64,000 nucleotides of DNA from Mesostigma viride (lineage: Eukaryota; Streptophyta; Mesostigmatophyceae; Mesostigmatales; Mesostigmataceae): positions 2,501 through 66,500 of the forward strand of contig RPFO01000176.1 of assembly GCA_009746045.1 (NCBI GenBank), read 5' to 3'. The position numbers and the translations under genes were made by a program. Positions 9,935 through 22,721 of the stretch are shown one piece after another. Each line of letters opens with the position of its first letter. Positions within the stretch are counted from its first letter, which is position 1. A model generated the notes under the pieces. That model did not search any database. It was not told the DNA's origin and saw nothing but the letters and a program-made list of their open reading frames with translations.

Positions 9935-10766
9935 TTTGGCTGAGAGATTGGTGCAGACTGTCAAGCAGGCTTTGCGCAAGTGGAGCCTGCAGTCAGCATC
10001 ATTCACTACGTGGGATCGTGAACTGGCGTGGATAGCCATGGGTTACCGAATGTCACCCCAGGAGTCGCTCGCCTGTTTCTCCCCGTATTTCCTGTTGTTT
10101 GGGCGCGTACCCTTGCTCCCCACGGAGGCGCAGAGTGCACACCCCACCCCTATGGCGTTTGACAACGCCAGTCAGTTTCTGGCTGAGGTGACCGCACGGG
10201 CGGCTACTTTCCGCAAGGTTATGCCCATCGCCATGAACAACTTGTTCATCGCCCAGCACCGAGATACCCTGCGCTACGCTCAGCGCCGGGGGGGCGCTTA
10301 CATGGCCCGTCAGCTGCATTTTCGTCCGGGGCAGTTCGTATTTCTCCGCACGCAGCTGACCGACACTCTTGACGTGACTGCGGGGCCGACCATCTTGCGG
10401 ATCGTCGCCATCAAGCCATCTGGGGTCGCCATTTTGGAGGGCGTCGACGGCAGTCGCACCACCGATAACGTAAGCAACCTCAGTCCGTGTTCGTTGCCCA
10501 ACTTATTGCCTGACCTCGCCCCGCACACGGCCAGGCGGGTCAAGGACGCACAGTGTCAGGTTTGCCATCGCGTAGACCAGGGGGATACCATGTTGCTGTG
10601 TGATCACTGTAATTGTGGGTGGCACATGCACTGCTTGCAGCCAGCGCTCACCACCGTGCCAGCGGGCCAGTGGTTTTGCCCAGTTTGTGTCGCTGCCCGT
10701 TTCGCAACCAGTAGCCTCACCATTTCCTTAGCTGCTGTGGTGTTGGCACGGTCGCTGGCCATGTGA
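9933..10766 (+). pseudogene. Ty3/gypsy integrase C-terminal part with PHD finger, duplicate copy
   Basis: Near-identical duplicate of the product at 6428-7258, starting at NLAERLVQT and ending with the same C4HC3 PHD finger. It is out of frame with 9521-9934 because of the 4-bp insertion. It has no start of its own and is followed by the same purine run and LTR-like block (10794-12109). Confidence 0.88.
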
Positions 10767-10793
10767 GGAGCCATGAGAGCCAGCGAGGGGGGG

Positions 10794-12109
10794 AATCATG
10801 GGACAGGTCCTCGCCCACCCCACCAGGCACGTCAGCTCAGCTCATTTGGGTTTTACCAAAGCTGAGCATGGCCAACCGCCATGGTGGCGCCGGAGATTGT
10901 GGTACGCAGACGCGACAGCTGTCACGGACGCGAGCTGTGTCATCCGGGCGCCCACTATGCACAAGACCGGTGACGTGCGCAAGGAATTTGTTTTCTGCGC
11001 ATTTTCGACAAAGGCTAGTGACCGGGGGGGGGACACTAGCACTTACAGCATAAGAGCGGACGAAAGTGCACGTGCGCGCGCGCCGGGCCAGGCACGGCTG
11101 GGCGCGCAGCACAGACGTACTTGAGCGGACGGCAGCACAAGTGCGCAGCGTCGAGAGGATCATACGCGAGTTAGTGGACAGCTGGAGCTGGAGCTGGAGC
11201 TGAAGCTGGAGCTGGAGCTGGAGCTGGACAGTCTGCTGGACTTCAACAGCGCCGAGGCTATTGACAGGCCATGCAGGTGTCTTTGTGGTGTAGAATAGCG
11301 GGTCAACGTTATGAGGACTGGACAGAAAATGGAAAAGGACAATTTGCGGTGCGGAGCCAGATCGCTGGAATGAATGCGAAATCGCTGGCAGCCCTACAAA
11401 GGGATTTCTTCTAGAAAAAAAAGATTAGAAGCAATGTTTGCTGGGCCACTCACACGCAAGGTGTGAGCGTGCAGATTGTTTGAAGGATATTATGCTTCGA
11501 CCTTGGTGGTCGTGACTAAATACCGGACATTCCCAGGGACAGAAATGCCGGAGCCTCTAGGAGATGAGATCGGCAACAGGGTAGCAATTTAGATTTGTCG
11601 GGATGCCTTCCTGTTTTTGTTGGCATGTGTGGTAGAAAGCCAGGACGGCAACTGGAATGCGGTTTCTGTTTGCATGGTTCAGGCAGCAAGATAGTTTTGG
11701 CATTCCTGGCTGGACTGACAAGTGTGGCGTGTGTCATGCGTGTGGCATGACGAATGGTTTGGTTCATAGTCGAAGAGGACTCTCACGTAGCGTGTAGTCT
11801 CTTCGAGTCTCTCGTTAGTGGCCTTCGTGTTTCTCCCTTTCCTTGGGAGCAAGGCCGGTAGCATGTCATGGAGCGCTGCCTAACTGCAGGCTCGTGAGCA
11901 TGGAGTGCATCGATATTGAGACTATCAACGTGTTGTAATTGTATTAACTTTCTCAATAAATTCCGCATGTGCGGCTTCATCATCAGACTGTGCAAAGTGC
12001 ATGTGTGTTGTGAAAACATTGTTCTATAGCAGGGGAGGCAAAAGCATTAAGGTGGTCATCAGGCACGAGGGACAGTTCCTTGTCCTCGGCTGAGAACCCT
12101 CCTTTCGTT
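10794..12109 (+). mobile_element. Probable Ty3 LTR, duplicate copy
   Basis: Duplicate of 7285-8586, with small differences such as the length of the GAGCTG hexamer array (about 11178-11230). It is followed at 12110-12250 by the same truncated second LTR start. Non-coding. Confidence 0.5.
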
Positions 12110-12250
12110 AATCATGGGACAGGTCCTCGCCCACCCCACCGGGCATGCAGTTAAGGCAGGCACGTCAGCTCAGCTCATTTGGGTTTTACCAAAGCTGAGC
12201 ATGGCCAACCGCCATGGTGGCGCCGGAGATTGTGGTACGCAGACGCGACA
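12110..12250 (+). repeat. Second, truncated LTR start, duplicate copy
   Basis: Duplicate of 8587-8727 with the same inserted stretch and the same junction to the antisense Copia 3' end. Confidence 0.75.
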
Positions 12251-12312
12251 AAACCTCCAGGGGGATAAAAACCTACAGGAGGAGCATTAGGCTCAGGCTC
12301 CCAGATTACTCC

Positions 12313-13678
12313 TTATGACAAGGGTTTCCCAGCCATCATGGACCGCAGCAACTGGTACCCATTAAGGGCCAGTCGTGGAAGCTTGGTCATAGCATCAGCA
12401 GGATTTGAATATCCTGGCAGATGTATGGTCATACAGTGGCTGGACAACTCCTTTGCCACAAGGTAGTCCAAGTCAGTAGTAGTGGCCCTCTCATTCTTGA
12501 TAAAAGAGACCACGGGCTTATTATCACAATAAACCCTGACATCAATCACAGGTTGAGGTCTTATCTGACTCAGACACCATAAGAGTAGCTCTCTTATGTA
12601 TATGGCGTCGCGAATGCACATGGCGTATGCCCTGCACTCGGCTGTGTCAATGCCAGCAAACCGCCTCCTCTGAAGGTTACTGGACCAGTATACCAACGAG
12701 GGCTGTTTGCCTTCATTCCTGATGGTGATCAGGCATCCGGCTCTGGCACCAATCTTGTTGGCAGATCTAGACTCTTGGCTAGCATCTGTGTAGGCGTCTA
12801 AGATGATACGCCTATGACAGTCTACACCAGACAACACCAAATCAGGAGATTCATTGAGGCAGCTCTCCAGGCGCCTCCTTCCTTCTCCTACAATAACAGA
12901 GTCTGGCATCCTACTCTGTACTGCCAGGTCAGGGTTAGTTGTGGCAGCCAGCCAACCTAGTTGACCTTTAACCGTAGGGGCATTCTCCTCACTTACTCTC
13001 TTGGGCAACTGAGTTATCAGTTTTTCTCTATACCCCTTCGCCGATTGCAGCTTAAGATGCCATCCTTTGTCATCTTGGAAAAGGGTACAGCCAATGCCAC
13101 AGTAAGGTACCTGGCTGTTTTTAGTAAACCATGCTCTGGTACCAATAGGGGACTTGTCATTGAGCCTTTTATAGGTCTCATTCAACCATCCCTTGGGACC
13201 AATGCGTTGCATGTCATCCCCATGTAAGGTAGCCCAGGTGGGTTGTCCCTTGGATTGCCCTACAAAGAGACAATAGGCAAGATGAGATTGTTGCATCTGA
13301 CATCTCTCTTGGATGGCAGGAGCAATGGTTTCATACCAAATGACTGGACTGCTGACCAGTCCTTCCCAGCCCACTTTAGGCTGCATGTAGGGATAACCTA
13401 CTTCAGCTAACCAGCATGCTGGGGTCTTGACACAACAGGGTCTTTGAGATTGCCAAGTGGCTCTGGCCACCTGAGGATCACCATGCAAAAAGGCCCTGGT
13501 GAAGTCATCAACTTCTGCTCCATAATCCAAGCCATAATCCAAAGCACCAAGGTATAGACTAAGAATAAGCCTGAGAACAGGATGTGACAGGCCAGGAGTG
13601 TACAGCTCCTCCTTATCAAAGTCTGTAGTACCATGGAACTGGGTTACGACTGGACGTGCGTTTGGTATAGGAGGCTCA
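12313..13678 (-). CDS. Copia-like RT (palm onward) and RNase H, 3' piece of the split minus-strand element
   Basis: Minus-strand pol fragment. The frame is open from the edge of the TTAA element (13678) to the stop at 12313. RT: the ARPVVTQFHG finger block, first catalytic Asp in the segment EVDDFTRAFLHGDP, then TWATLHGDDMQ, which stands where Copia elements have YVDDM. RNase H follows (DAYTDASQES, TAECRAYAM, VYCDNKPVV, NPADAMTKL). Equivalent blocks occur in the intact element at 41003-44685, so the assignment is firm. The rest of pol lies at 15405-17260 and 27461-28205. A 3' LTR is not visible: sequence past 12300 runs into Ty3 LTR DNA at 12250. Confidence 0.92.
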
Positions 13679-13682
13679 TTAA

Positions 13683-15400
13683 CTCGTCGTCTGTCCCTGG
13701 TCCTAATTTTAGGACTGAGTTCAACTCAGTCCTAATTTTAGGACCTAATTTTGAGGTTTTGTAGAAAATTCGCCCCGGTCGGAATATTTGGCAGAAAAAT
13801 TTTCTCAAAATTTATTCAAATACTACTTGAAAAGATCTTTCTTGGACATATTTTTGGGATTTTTTTGGATTTGGTTTGGGCGGCTAACCGTACGGTGAAA
13901 GTAAAGGTGGTAAGGGTACATTTTCACGCGAAACGTGAGTTCCGGAAATGCACGACCTAGCCATGGCGGCTTGCGCCCATGCATGCAGTTTACGTTTTCG
14001 GACGATTTTGCGGGCCAAACCCAGGAAATAGATTTTTTATGTCCTAAAGATGATACAAGTGAATTTTAACCTCGCGGGGATGCGATTTACTGGGTGTCGG
14101 CACTGTTCTTGCAGGAAAAATCTCCGATTAGGCAGGTCGACGGAATGGATTACTACAATTGATTCCCGGATCAAATCGAAGGGTTTATAGGTTTCTTTCT
14201 ACCTTTTATCATGTATTGTCGTAGATTAAGTCTAGTGGCAGTCAAGATTTGATGATTTCGACCACTCTGTCACGTCATGGTTTGTGTGCCGCAAAGTGCC
14301 ACTTTTGCAGGCACCGCCTGGGCCAAGGTAACGCCAGCCGTGCCAGGTAAAGCTGGAATATCGCTGCTTCATCGTTTCTTGGTATTCTTACATGAGTTTA
14401 AGCTTGCGATGCGCTGTCAGTTTTGAGTCTTGCTGCTCTTTCTTGACCGTTGCCTGCCCCTCTCTAAAACCATCTTTTTAGATGATCTTACCAGGCATTT
14501 GCCTTACCGTAGCGTGGCTGTACAAGGTTTTAGGTGCTGAATGGGTTAAAACACTTTCATAGATGTTAGTTATTCTCTTGCTATGTTCATACTGCATGAT
14601 TGTGTGGTCATGGGCTGCGTCAAGGGTACTGTCAAGCTTATACGGGTGAGTGAAAAATCATGGTGATAAACCACTGTCATCATGTGCCAGCAGGTATCTT
14701 GGCCATGTCATGGCAAGGTAATACAGTTTTATCCATGTCCATTCTTGTAAAGAACAATTAAATGTGACTAACCTACCCATTATATCGGTGGTTATTACTT
14801 ATAATACATCCCTTTGTAGCTACGTATCCATACGCATTCCCTACATGTATGCATAGGCTTTCACACATACTAAGGTACAATATAACTGCAATATGATGAT
14901 GCAAGTATATTTTCCTATTATGCCTGAAGGGAAATGGGCTGATTGACATGGTTTGTGGCCACGCTACTATGTAGTATGACCGCACTTACATGCTTGCAAA
15001 TTGCTAGCATGGCCCAGTCCTATGTATAGGACTGGCAGTATTTGGCGTGTTTCAGGCAGTGCCAGTGGCCAAATTGAGTCCAGTTTTTTGCCACAGGTCA
15101 AGAACTATATTGTTTACATGCCTGTATTTTTTAAACATGCATATGGAATTTATTCAATTTTTGCCACTCATGCTTCCACACAAAAATGCAAATTCGCCGA
15201 CGGTGCCATACATCCATGTAATTTTTAGGAGTTTGGGTCAAGTTTTCACTGATGTAGTATTTTTGCCAGCAAGAGGACATCAAATACTCCATAGACCCAC
15301 ATCTAAGCATCTTGGATGGACCCCCCACCTAGTCACTACACACGGTTGAAAAAGGTCAACTCAGTCCTATTATTAGGACTGAGTTGGGACAGACGACGAG
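13683..15400. mobile_element. TTAA-flanked non-autonomous DNA transposon 1 (piggyBac-like by target site)
   Basis: 1718 bp bounded by perfect 15-bp inverted repeats, CTCGTCGTCTGTCCC at 13683-13697 and its complement at 15386-15400, with TTAA on both sides (13679-13682 and 15401-15404). Subterminal palindromes built from GGACTGAGTT and AACTCAGTCC lie at both ends (about 13700-13742 and 15359-15385). It interrupts the Copia RT between the KMKSKL and ARPVV blocks. No transposase is encoded. TTAA duplication is the hallmark of piggyBac-type transposition, but these termini do not start with the usual CCC. Confidence 0.9.
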
Positions 15401-15404
15401 TTAA

Positions 15405-16410
15405 GCTTGCTCTTCATCTTGCATACAAAACGCAACTGAAGCATTTGAGCATTGGGTGGAGGTTCTGAAATGCCTTCAAAAACATCCAGCGTTTGCCACT
15501 CCTGGAGCGCACGCGCCAATGCTAGTCGCCAGGCCTCAAGGCCAGCGAAAGTGTGACAATCCAGGTCTACATCATCAAAGGACATAGGACTATGAGCAGC
15601 AAATGACCTTTTTGTAAGACCACTAAGAGAGGTCACACTGAGCTGGGCAGGTTCTACCAGCTCAGAAGCTGGGGGCATATCCCTTCCCCATTCTGCTCCT
15701 TTTATTACTGAACCGACACAGGCGGTCTTCCAATGTGCCTTCTGGAATATTTCAAGAGGCAAGGAACATCTGAATGATTCCAGAGGAATTGGGTCACAAT
15801 GGGTTTTTAGGAGACTCTTTGTGTTATTGGGGCTATCAACAATGGTAACACCGGGAGTCACCAAGAATGGCTGGCCAATGAGAGTGGGCCCCTTGTAGCC
15901 ATCAACAACACAAAGTGTCAAAGACTCACCCAAGAATGGGATAGTGATATTCCCAAGAACTTGATGATTAGTGTTACCCGCAAAGTCTTGGACATTAGTC
16001 CATGGACTGGGTTCAAGGGAATACTTATCCAGCAAAGCATTAAAGGGTGAGGTGACAGAGACCTCTGCTTTGGTATCCACATCAAAGCCATCAAGGTCCA
16101 TGTCCTTCTCTAGAAGAGAAGTTATTTTGGCAATCTTTAGTGAAGGCTTGAGCTTCTTTACAATATCCCGAAGCTCTTGAGGATTGCCCCTCTTTCCGAG
16201 CTGAGTGTTCAACCTGGACAACCCCTCCTCAGCCTGTCTTCCTTGGGCTGGTATTTTCCCATCAGTCTCCAAGGGCAATGGCTTATTACCAGGGTAATTG
16301 AATCCAAGCTTTGGCTGTTCAGACTGAAATATGTTATCCACCTGCCCAGGGGTCTCAAGCCCATGTTCCAACGGCCGGAGCTTCCGGTGCTGATCAGGCA
16401 CCCTATTATC
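15405..16410 (-). CDS. Copia-like retropepsin-like domain and RT start, middle piece of the split element
   Basis: Minus strand; in frame with the integrase piece at 16411-17260 but separated from it by one TAG stop. About 100 polar residues lead to a retropepsin-like domain: DVDTKAEVSV (Asp codon near 16077) in place of DTGA, then a strand-rich middle and GYKGPTLIGQPFL, which matches the conserved retropepsin end. The RT N-terminus follows (WRLALARALQEWQTLDVF, LRFVCKMKSKL), interrupted at 15404 by the TTAA element. The protease therefore lies after integrase and before RT. Confidence 0.87.
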
Positions 16411-17260
16411 CTACAAGTCAGCTTCAAATATATCATCCTGTGATATCCGGGCAGTCAATGTCTTAGGCTGAGCTTGCTGAGTAGTAGGCTCCAGTTGATG
16501 GGAGGCCGCCCTTTCTGGTAGTTGGAGTCCAGCCTGTTCACTGGCCAAAGGTGGACAGGAAAGATTGTGAGATCCAGATGCCTCTTCAGGGGCCATATTT
16601 ACCAGGGGATTTTCTTCATTAAATTGAAAGTTCATTGGATCTCTCTTCAATCTATTCCAAGCCAGATGATAAGTGGTACCATTCCAGACCACATCAGCAG
16701 TTTTCATCTCCGGGTCAACTGAGGTTATGGTCCCTGGACCCTGCCAATAACCGCGTTTACCAGGAGCATTTTCTTTGTGGAAGATCACCTGGTCTCCCAC
16801 CTTAAATTTTAATGATTCTCCTCTCTGTTTATCCTTTTCACAGAGGTGAGTATACTGTGTCCACCTCTGCTTACTCCATGCCTGCATTATGTCATCAGGG
16901 TAGAGGCCACCTGCTAGTCCACGAGGTGAGACCAGCCATGGAACACCACGCACTTTGAAAGTATGAAGACGGTTGTACATGGTGTTTTCCACTTTTGCAG
17001 CACCCAAACACCTGACAGCAAAAGTTGGTTTAAAAATCTCAGGATAATCCCCAGACATCACCAACTTCTTAAGCTCCTGTATATATCTGTCAACCTTGCC
17101 TTGGGCTTGATGATCTTCACGACCCACAATCCTTAGGAAAGGCAGATCAGAGTATTTGGTCAGGCAGTTAAACTGCAAGTCCATCTGCAGCTTGTGAATG
17201 ACTGCAAACTTCTGCAGAATAACAAGAACTGCAGCATGGAGGGCATGGAGGGCATGGAAG
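16411..17260 (-). CDS. Copia-like integrase, second half, of the split element
   Basis: Minus strand. Starts at the edge of the compound insertion (17260). KLQMDLQFNCL holds the second catalytic Asp. GREDHQAQGKVDRYIQEL aligns with LEDHEGQGVIERTIRSV of the element at 41003 and has Asp where the catalytic Glu is expected, a sign of inactivation. The integrase C-terminal barrel follows (FKVGDQVIFHKENAPGKRG, TYHLAWNRLKRD), then a Pro/Gln-rich linker ending at the TAG stop. Three near-identical CATGCCCTC units sit at the insertion edge (about 17230-17258). Confidence 0.88.
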
Positions 17261-17324
17261 GTAATGCAATACGCATTACTTTTGCATACTTGCAAGTATG
17301 CAAAAGTAATGCGTATTGCATTAC
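17261..17324. repeat. Perfect 64-bp palindrome
   Basis: Starts GTAATGCAATACGC and is its own reverse complement over 64 bp, centred on TTGCAA. A shorter relative lies at 26142-26183. It forms the outer edge of the compound insertion. Confidence 0.95.
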
Positions 17325-17593
17325 TTAACTAAAATTGGGCCGCGTGGGGAAATCCGGCGTTCCGCACACACCGCTCGTTACCGAGGTGACTCGATTAATT
17401 ACGACTCGGCTATTCCCAGCCTCGCGCCGTAATTCCTATTTCGACTTGGCCTACCCGGCCTCCGCCAAACATAGAAATCCACAAATATTTCGACTTGGCC
17501 TCCCAAGCCTACCCGCCGCAAATATTTCCGTGCCTCCGAGAGGATTCGAACCCGGTACCCCAGGAGCGAACGCCAATCTTAGTTAAGTAATGC
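17318..17593 (-). mobile_element. MITE-like repeat M, copy 1
   Basis: About 275 bp with inverted termini GCATTACTTAACTAA followed by AATTGG or GATTGG. Body contains direct motifs such as GACTTGGCCT and ends with an exact Pol III B-box sequence (GGTTCGAATCC on the minus strand, 17542-17552) followed by a tRNA-acceptor-like CGGAGGCA. Non-coding; the long ORFs in it are by chance. Confidence 0.8.
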
Positions 17594-17600
17594 GATACGC

Positions 17601-17821
17601 AATTGGGCCGCGTGGGGAAATCCGGCGTTCCGCACACACCGCTCGTTACCGAGGTGACTCGATTAATTACGACTCGGCTATTCCCAGCCTCACGCCGTAA
17701 TTCCTATTTCGACTTGGCCTACCCGGCCTCCGCCAAACATAGAAATCCACAAATATTTCGACTTGGCCTCCCAGGCCTACCCGCCGCAAATATTTCCGTG
17801 CCTCCGAGAGGATTCGAACCC
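17601..17821 (-). mobile_element. MITE-like repeat M, copy 2 (left part, interrupted)
   Basis: Same body as copy 1 but without the outer terminus on the left. It is cut at its B-box-like segment by the LTR element at 17822-25772; the rest resumes at 25778-25817. AACCC is duplicated at the break (17817-17821 and 25773-25777). Confidence 0.85.
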
Positions 17822-18554
17822 TGTAACAGAATAAAATGGTGGCCTCTGCTCCACTAAATGCACAGATCTTTTACCTCCTGTCATTAAAGACAGAACGGAC
17901 TTATCAAACCCCAAGAGACAGGGGAGATTCCTAGCACTCTCCAGGAATCGTAGAGGGTGGTCGTTTCCCGTCTAGAGGCCATTCCTACGAGACGGTACTT
18001 ACGCGGTAGAGAGCGGTGGTCCCCTTTTGGTCGGGCGTCTCTCTGCTTGTTCATACAGACACAAGACTTCCTGTCTATCGGATATGGCTGTCCAATAACA
18101 GGGCCTGAAGTGAGCATGTTTGGTTATTAGAAATAACTTCACATAATTGGGGGTATCCGCGTCATGGCTATGGTGACAAACAGGCAAAGCTTATGTCCCC
18201 GCCGACACAGAGGAGTCCAACGCAATCCTACAGGTCTCAGCCAATCAGAACGCAGACGAACCGGTAAGGTTCTCTCTCTGTATGCTTTACACCCCTAACT
18301 TACGAAAGATACTAACTGACATCAGTCAGATTACACATAGTAGATTCCAAGGTGCTGTCCCGTACCGTCCAGGGCCCAACACAAAGGACCATCAAAAGGG
18401 CACTCCGCATATAAGTCCCAAAAAGTCAAGTCAGGCCAGGAATCATTACACTTTGGCCGTACAAAAGACTCAGCCATTTACACTGAACGCTGAACTCCAA
18501 GTTCACGTCCACTTGGATGTAACAGTATACACACTGTCAGAAAATACTGTTACA
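17822..18554 (-). repeat. LTR of the non-coding element (3' LTR in minus orientation)
   Basis: 733 bp, TGTAACAG...CTGTTACA. The polypurine tract lies immediately beside it at about 18555-18565, which fixes it as the 3' LTR of a minus-strand element. Confidence 0.93.
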
Positions 18555-19376
18555 TTCCTCCCCCCAAGAACAGAGCTACCAGCTCTGCCAAACAGACCAG
18601 TCGCATGACTGCCAGCATCCCCACAGGCCTCAAGTCTCCGCCAACACGGCATCATTGACCCTGCAAGGATCTGAGGCTATGGACAAAGGAAATGGTCTGC
18701 AAATCACAGGCTGGCCGCATGACCCAGTTATCCCTCCAGGCCTTAACCCTTGGATGGTACTGGTACCTATTTCTAGTTACCAGTTTTACTCGTAACTACA
18801 AATAGTGACCAGTTTTAGAACCGAGCTGGCGCGAATGCCAGTAGATATTTCCGTGATATTTTTAGGTCTGCTGCTAGAGCTAGATGTGTAGTACACCCTG
18901 ATACCGGACATCACTATGTTCAGACCAAGTTTGCAGGGACTAATTAACGGTTACAGTACAGGGGGGTACCCTGGTGCACAGCTGCCACTCATTTTTAGCT
19001 TGTCATCTTCCAGTTATTTTTAGATAGTACAGCTGGGTCCCTGGGACAACCAGTGATGTGAGTGTTCAGAAGCCATGCATGGCTACCAATTTAACTGCCT
19101 TTCCAAGGCCAGGTCCAATAAAGTTGTTTAAACCACATAAAATGCATTTTAGGTGTATCACGTCTCGCACCCAGCGGATCCCCCTGGGGGGGGTCCTTAA
19201 AATGTACCCATAGGACAATGCAACATGACCACCAACATGACCCCCAAGTAACTCAATATATGTGTGTGCTTTGGTCCCAATATGGATAGTAAAATTGTTA
19301 TTAGGTTGGTTTGTGGACTTTATAGTGCAAAGTGCAACTGGTAACTACTTTTAGGAACGAGTTAGACACCATCCAA

Positions 19377-19421
19377 GACCACAAAGGCGTCGACCACAAA
19401 GGCGTCGACCACAAAGGCGTC
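19377..19421. repeat. 15-bp tandem repeat x3
   Basis: Three perfect copies of GACCACAAAGGCGTC inside the non-coding LTR element. Confidence 0.93.
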
Positions 19422-20144
19422 ATCAACCCTCTGGGGAACTGAGTTCATCGGGCAAGACTCACAGCCTGAACACATAACACACATCCTATCTGGGGAGGAA
19501 GTTGTCACACTACCGCAAAACTCAAAACCCAAACACAGAAAAAACACAAAATAAAACCCAAAATATACTTAAAACCAACTTCTGTCTTCTCCTGGGACTC
19601 CATCCAGAGAAAAGACGAACTGGTACTGGGCGCATCCTGCAACTCATGACAGAGAAAAGACCCTATAGTACTATCCAAGTACAATGTCATCACAACTGGT
19701 ATCAAACAAGGCAGGTGAAAGGAACAACCGCCTTAAAGCTGAAGACTCAAAAAGTCTGAAAACAGGACTGGGACTGGAACTGGAATTGGAACTGGAAGTA
19801 GCAACTGGAAGCAGATCTGGAATTGGAAAAAGAACTGGAACTGGATCTGCTGGTACAGGAAGTGTCTTCTTAAGAAAGGCAAGTATGGCCTCAAAAGACA
19901 CACAAGCAGAGAATGAGGAACCACAGTGTTGAGAGGGCTCACTCATGGAATCCGCCATGCCCATCACAGTAAGCATCATAACAGATTCTCTCTGCCTATC
20001 CCACTGGCAACAAAGACTGTGCCATATCTGCACATCCCAAACTGGATCCATAGAAAGTAGGTAGACTGCACCCAAGTCCACGCGTCCAAGACAAGGTCTC
20101 CCACAACTGGATCAGTGCAAGCACGTAGTAAAAACTGATCTCCA

Positions 20145-20243
20145 AAATCTGGCCACCCCAGATTCTCCAACCCATCCAAATCTGGCCACTCCAGATTTTC
20201 CATCCCATGCAAATCTGGCCACTCCAGATTCTCCATCCAAGAT
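20145..20243. repeat. 33-bp tandem repeat x3
   Basis: Three copies starting AAATCTGGCCAC at 20145, 20178 and 20211 with a few mismatches. Each unit contains an AATCTGG/CCAGATT inverted pair that could fold into a small hairpin. Confidence 0.9.
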
Positions 20244-22490
20244 CCACATACTGGGTTGCATGTCAAACACTGGATCGGCTCCAAGAAGGAAAACTGCAGC
20301 AGGAAGACTCCGGATGTCAACCACTGGAAGCATAACTTGCTGACCAAAGCACGCTGACCACAGCTTTAATGTAGACCAGAGGCCCAGAACTGAAAGACAG
20401 AAATGTCCCTAAGGCCCTCAGTCAGGTGACCACAGCAAGTCTGCCATGAAGGCACAGGTCACCAGGACAGAATGGGATCTATGAGGTAACAAAAGAAGAA
20501 ACTGAAAATCCCAATCAGTTTCATAGGCAAATAGTGATGTCCATCTGCCATAGACCTCATAGATCTCCTCCCCTCTAAGACAAGACGCAGGGGGCTAGGG
20601 TGAGGGAAAGCCTGCGGCCACATCTCAACCCACAAACAAGTGGCCCTAAATGAACAAGGCACACGCATCAGTCTCTCTCAACTGGAATGGTGAGAGCAAC
20701 CAACGATCTTGGAACGACTCAGGTCACCCAAGACCGCGACCATCATCAAGGCGCAATGCATCACTCAGTGCCAAGAGTGAGGGACACCTTAGACCAAGGC
20801 AATTCAGCACATCATTGATCATGCAGAGCCATGGTCCAATTACTCAACAGCTGGTAAACTGGAGACAACCAGCACGTAAACGTATTCATTCATCTGGCCG
20901 CCTCGGGTAAACTGGAAACAACCAGAAGGCACTGGCCAAACAGAGGTACTGTCTCTGCATGGTGAACTGGATACCACCAGCAGACAAACTCGTTCCCAAA
21001 TCTGCCACTGATTAACTGGATGCAATCAGCAGGCATACTGCCAACAATCTGCCAACGGCGTGGTCACAGGACAGTCATGGGTTAGTCACAGGAAGGGGGA
21101 TGGGGCCAGCCAACCCTGTCAAGGTGTAGGGGCTAGGGCATCTCAAACCCACAAGACAACAAGGCCAGACAGGCTCCCTCCATAAGATGTTCCTGTGAGA
21201 CCACACAACATGGATTAATCCTTGACAGCCATAAGGTTGCAGATTGATGTCAAGCAGCGGTAAGGCTGACGAGGTCAACACAAAGAGAGCTCACAGGTTC
21301 TCCTAGGTTAAGACTCTCAGCAACAGTATCACAACCCATCCTAGGTACAAAAATTGTCCATTGATCCAGAACGCTGTTGTACTGTGGGCAGCTCAAGGGC
21401 GGAAGGGTCCGTCAGCACAGAGAAATACTCAAGAGCTGTAGCAAGACCCCTTGCATCATGTACAACAAAGGTGAGTGAGTAGGCACTCAGGGTACAGATG
21501 CTAGCATACTGTTGTACGCAATTAACTCAATCAGAGAGAGGCTCTCGATCAGGCAGGTATGAGAGGATATCACAAAGTCCACTCACGCAAGGCAGCAAGA
21601 TAGACAAAGAAATGAACAGATGTGAGAGGTGAGATCTTCCCAAGACAAGGATTAGCAAGGAAAGATCAGAAGGGGGTCAAGAGGACAGTGACAAGGATCA
21701 ATAACAAAGGCAAGCCATTGACAAGCAGTGAGGAGTTAGAGCAACCAACGTCACCGGTTAACTCCACACTTAATGAATGCTCGTCTGCATCCCTGTTATG
21801 ATAGCCACAAAACGTCCTTGACACACCCTATAGCAACTCTGTTCATGATGTCCACTGCTCCAAAAGATGCACACCATTAGGCCACTCCATAGGCCTTGCG
21901 AATACTCAAAGCTCTCATAACTGTGAGAACCGAAGAAGGTGAGTACTCTAGGTATGCACACAGTCTGTATATCTGGTGCACTGGAGTCACAGACTGCACA
22001 CGGAGAGAGAGAGCTTGACAACAGGGAAGCACATGAAGAGTATGACTCCCACTGTTTCTGACCATAAGAACTTCATCAGTTGTCAGCAAAGAGCTAACAA
22101 GAAAGGCTTACATGAAGAGAAAGCCCAAGTGATAGAAGTCCAGGTCACTAAGGAAAAAGCATAAAAATTAAAACTCAGCCATGGCATACTGGCACAGCAT
22201 TTATCCTCAGGCAAGCTCTAATAAGACTGCAAACAAACAAAACCACGTGGGGATTCTGGTATATCCAACACTGGGACAGAATACAGATGCTAGTGACTGC
22301 TTTCATGCATGACTGAAAAACAACTGTCACGCATCTATCAACCAACTGTACACCTTTCCATAATAAGGCAACCAGGGGCAACTGTATAGACGTCATCCAT
22401 GATAAGCACAACGTCTACACCATCCCAATGGCCACAAGAAAGATGTAAACCTGGGTGACTGACGTAAGAGTTAGGCACTTGGAATCTACA

Positions 22491-22721
22491 GGCAGCCTTG
22501 GCAGGGTTAGGAGAGAAACAAACTATTTTCTCCCAACAGGCAGCCGTAGCTAGTACTGCAGAATATAGGCGGCCTTGGCAGGGTTAGGAGACAAACAAAG
22601 CTGGGGTCTCCCAACAGGCGACCTAAAACTAGAACTAAACAGTACAGGCAACCTTGGCAGGGGCAGGAGACAAACAAACTGTTTCTCCCAACAGGTGGCC
22701 TATAATACTATATAATACTGT
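22491..22721. repeat. 77-79-bp tandem repeat x3
   Basis: Three diverged copies starting at 22491, 22568 and 22647. Each opens with a GGC..CCTTGGCAGGG block and contains AGGAGA.AAACAAA and TCTCCCAACAGG segments that are partly complementary. Confidence 0.88.

Larger units (their letters stand above)
9498..13014. repeat. Tandem duplication, unit 2 (3.5 kb)
   Basis: Second copy of the block at 5996-9491, starting GCGCCTCTTATTGG inside the integrase zinc module and ending GGCAACTGAGT in Copia RT. Beyond 13014 the Copia reading frame continues intact, so unit 2 retains the original Copia junction and unit 1 the original Ty3 junction. Confidence 0.93.

Noticed and set aside
19671-20347. Minus-strand ORFs of 123-136 codons in the non-coding LTR element
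   Set aside because: Their sequences are readings of the GGAACT and 33-bp repeats; no domain recognised.
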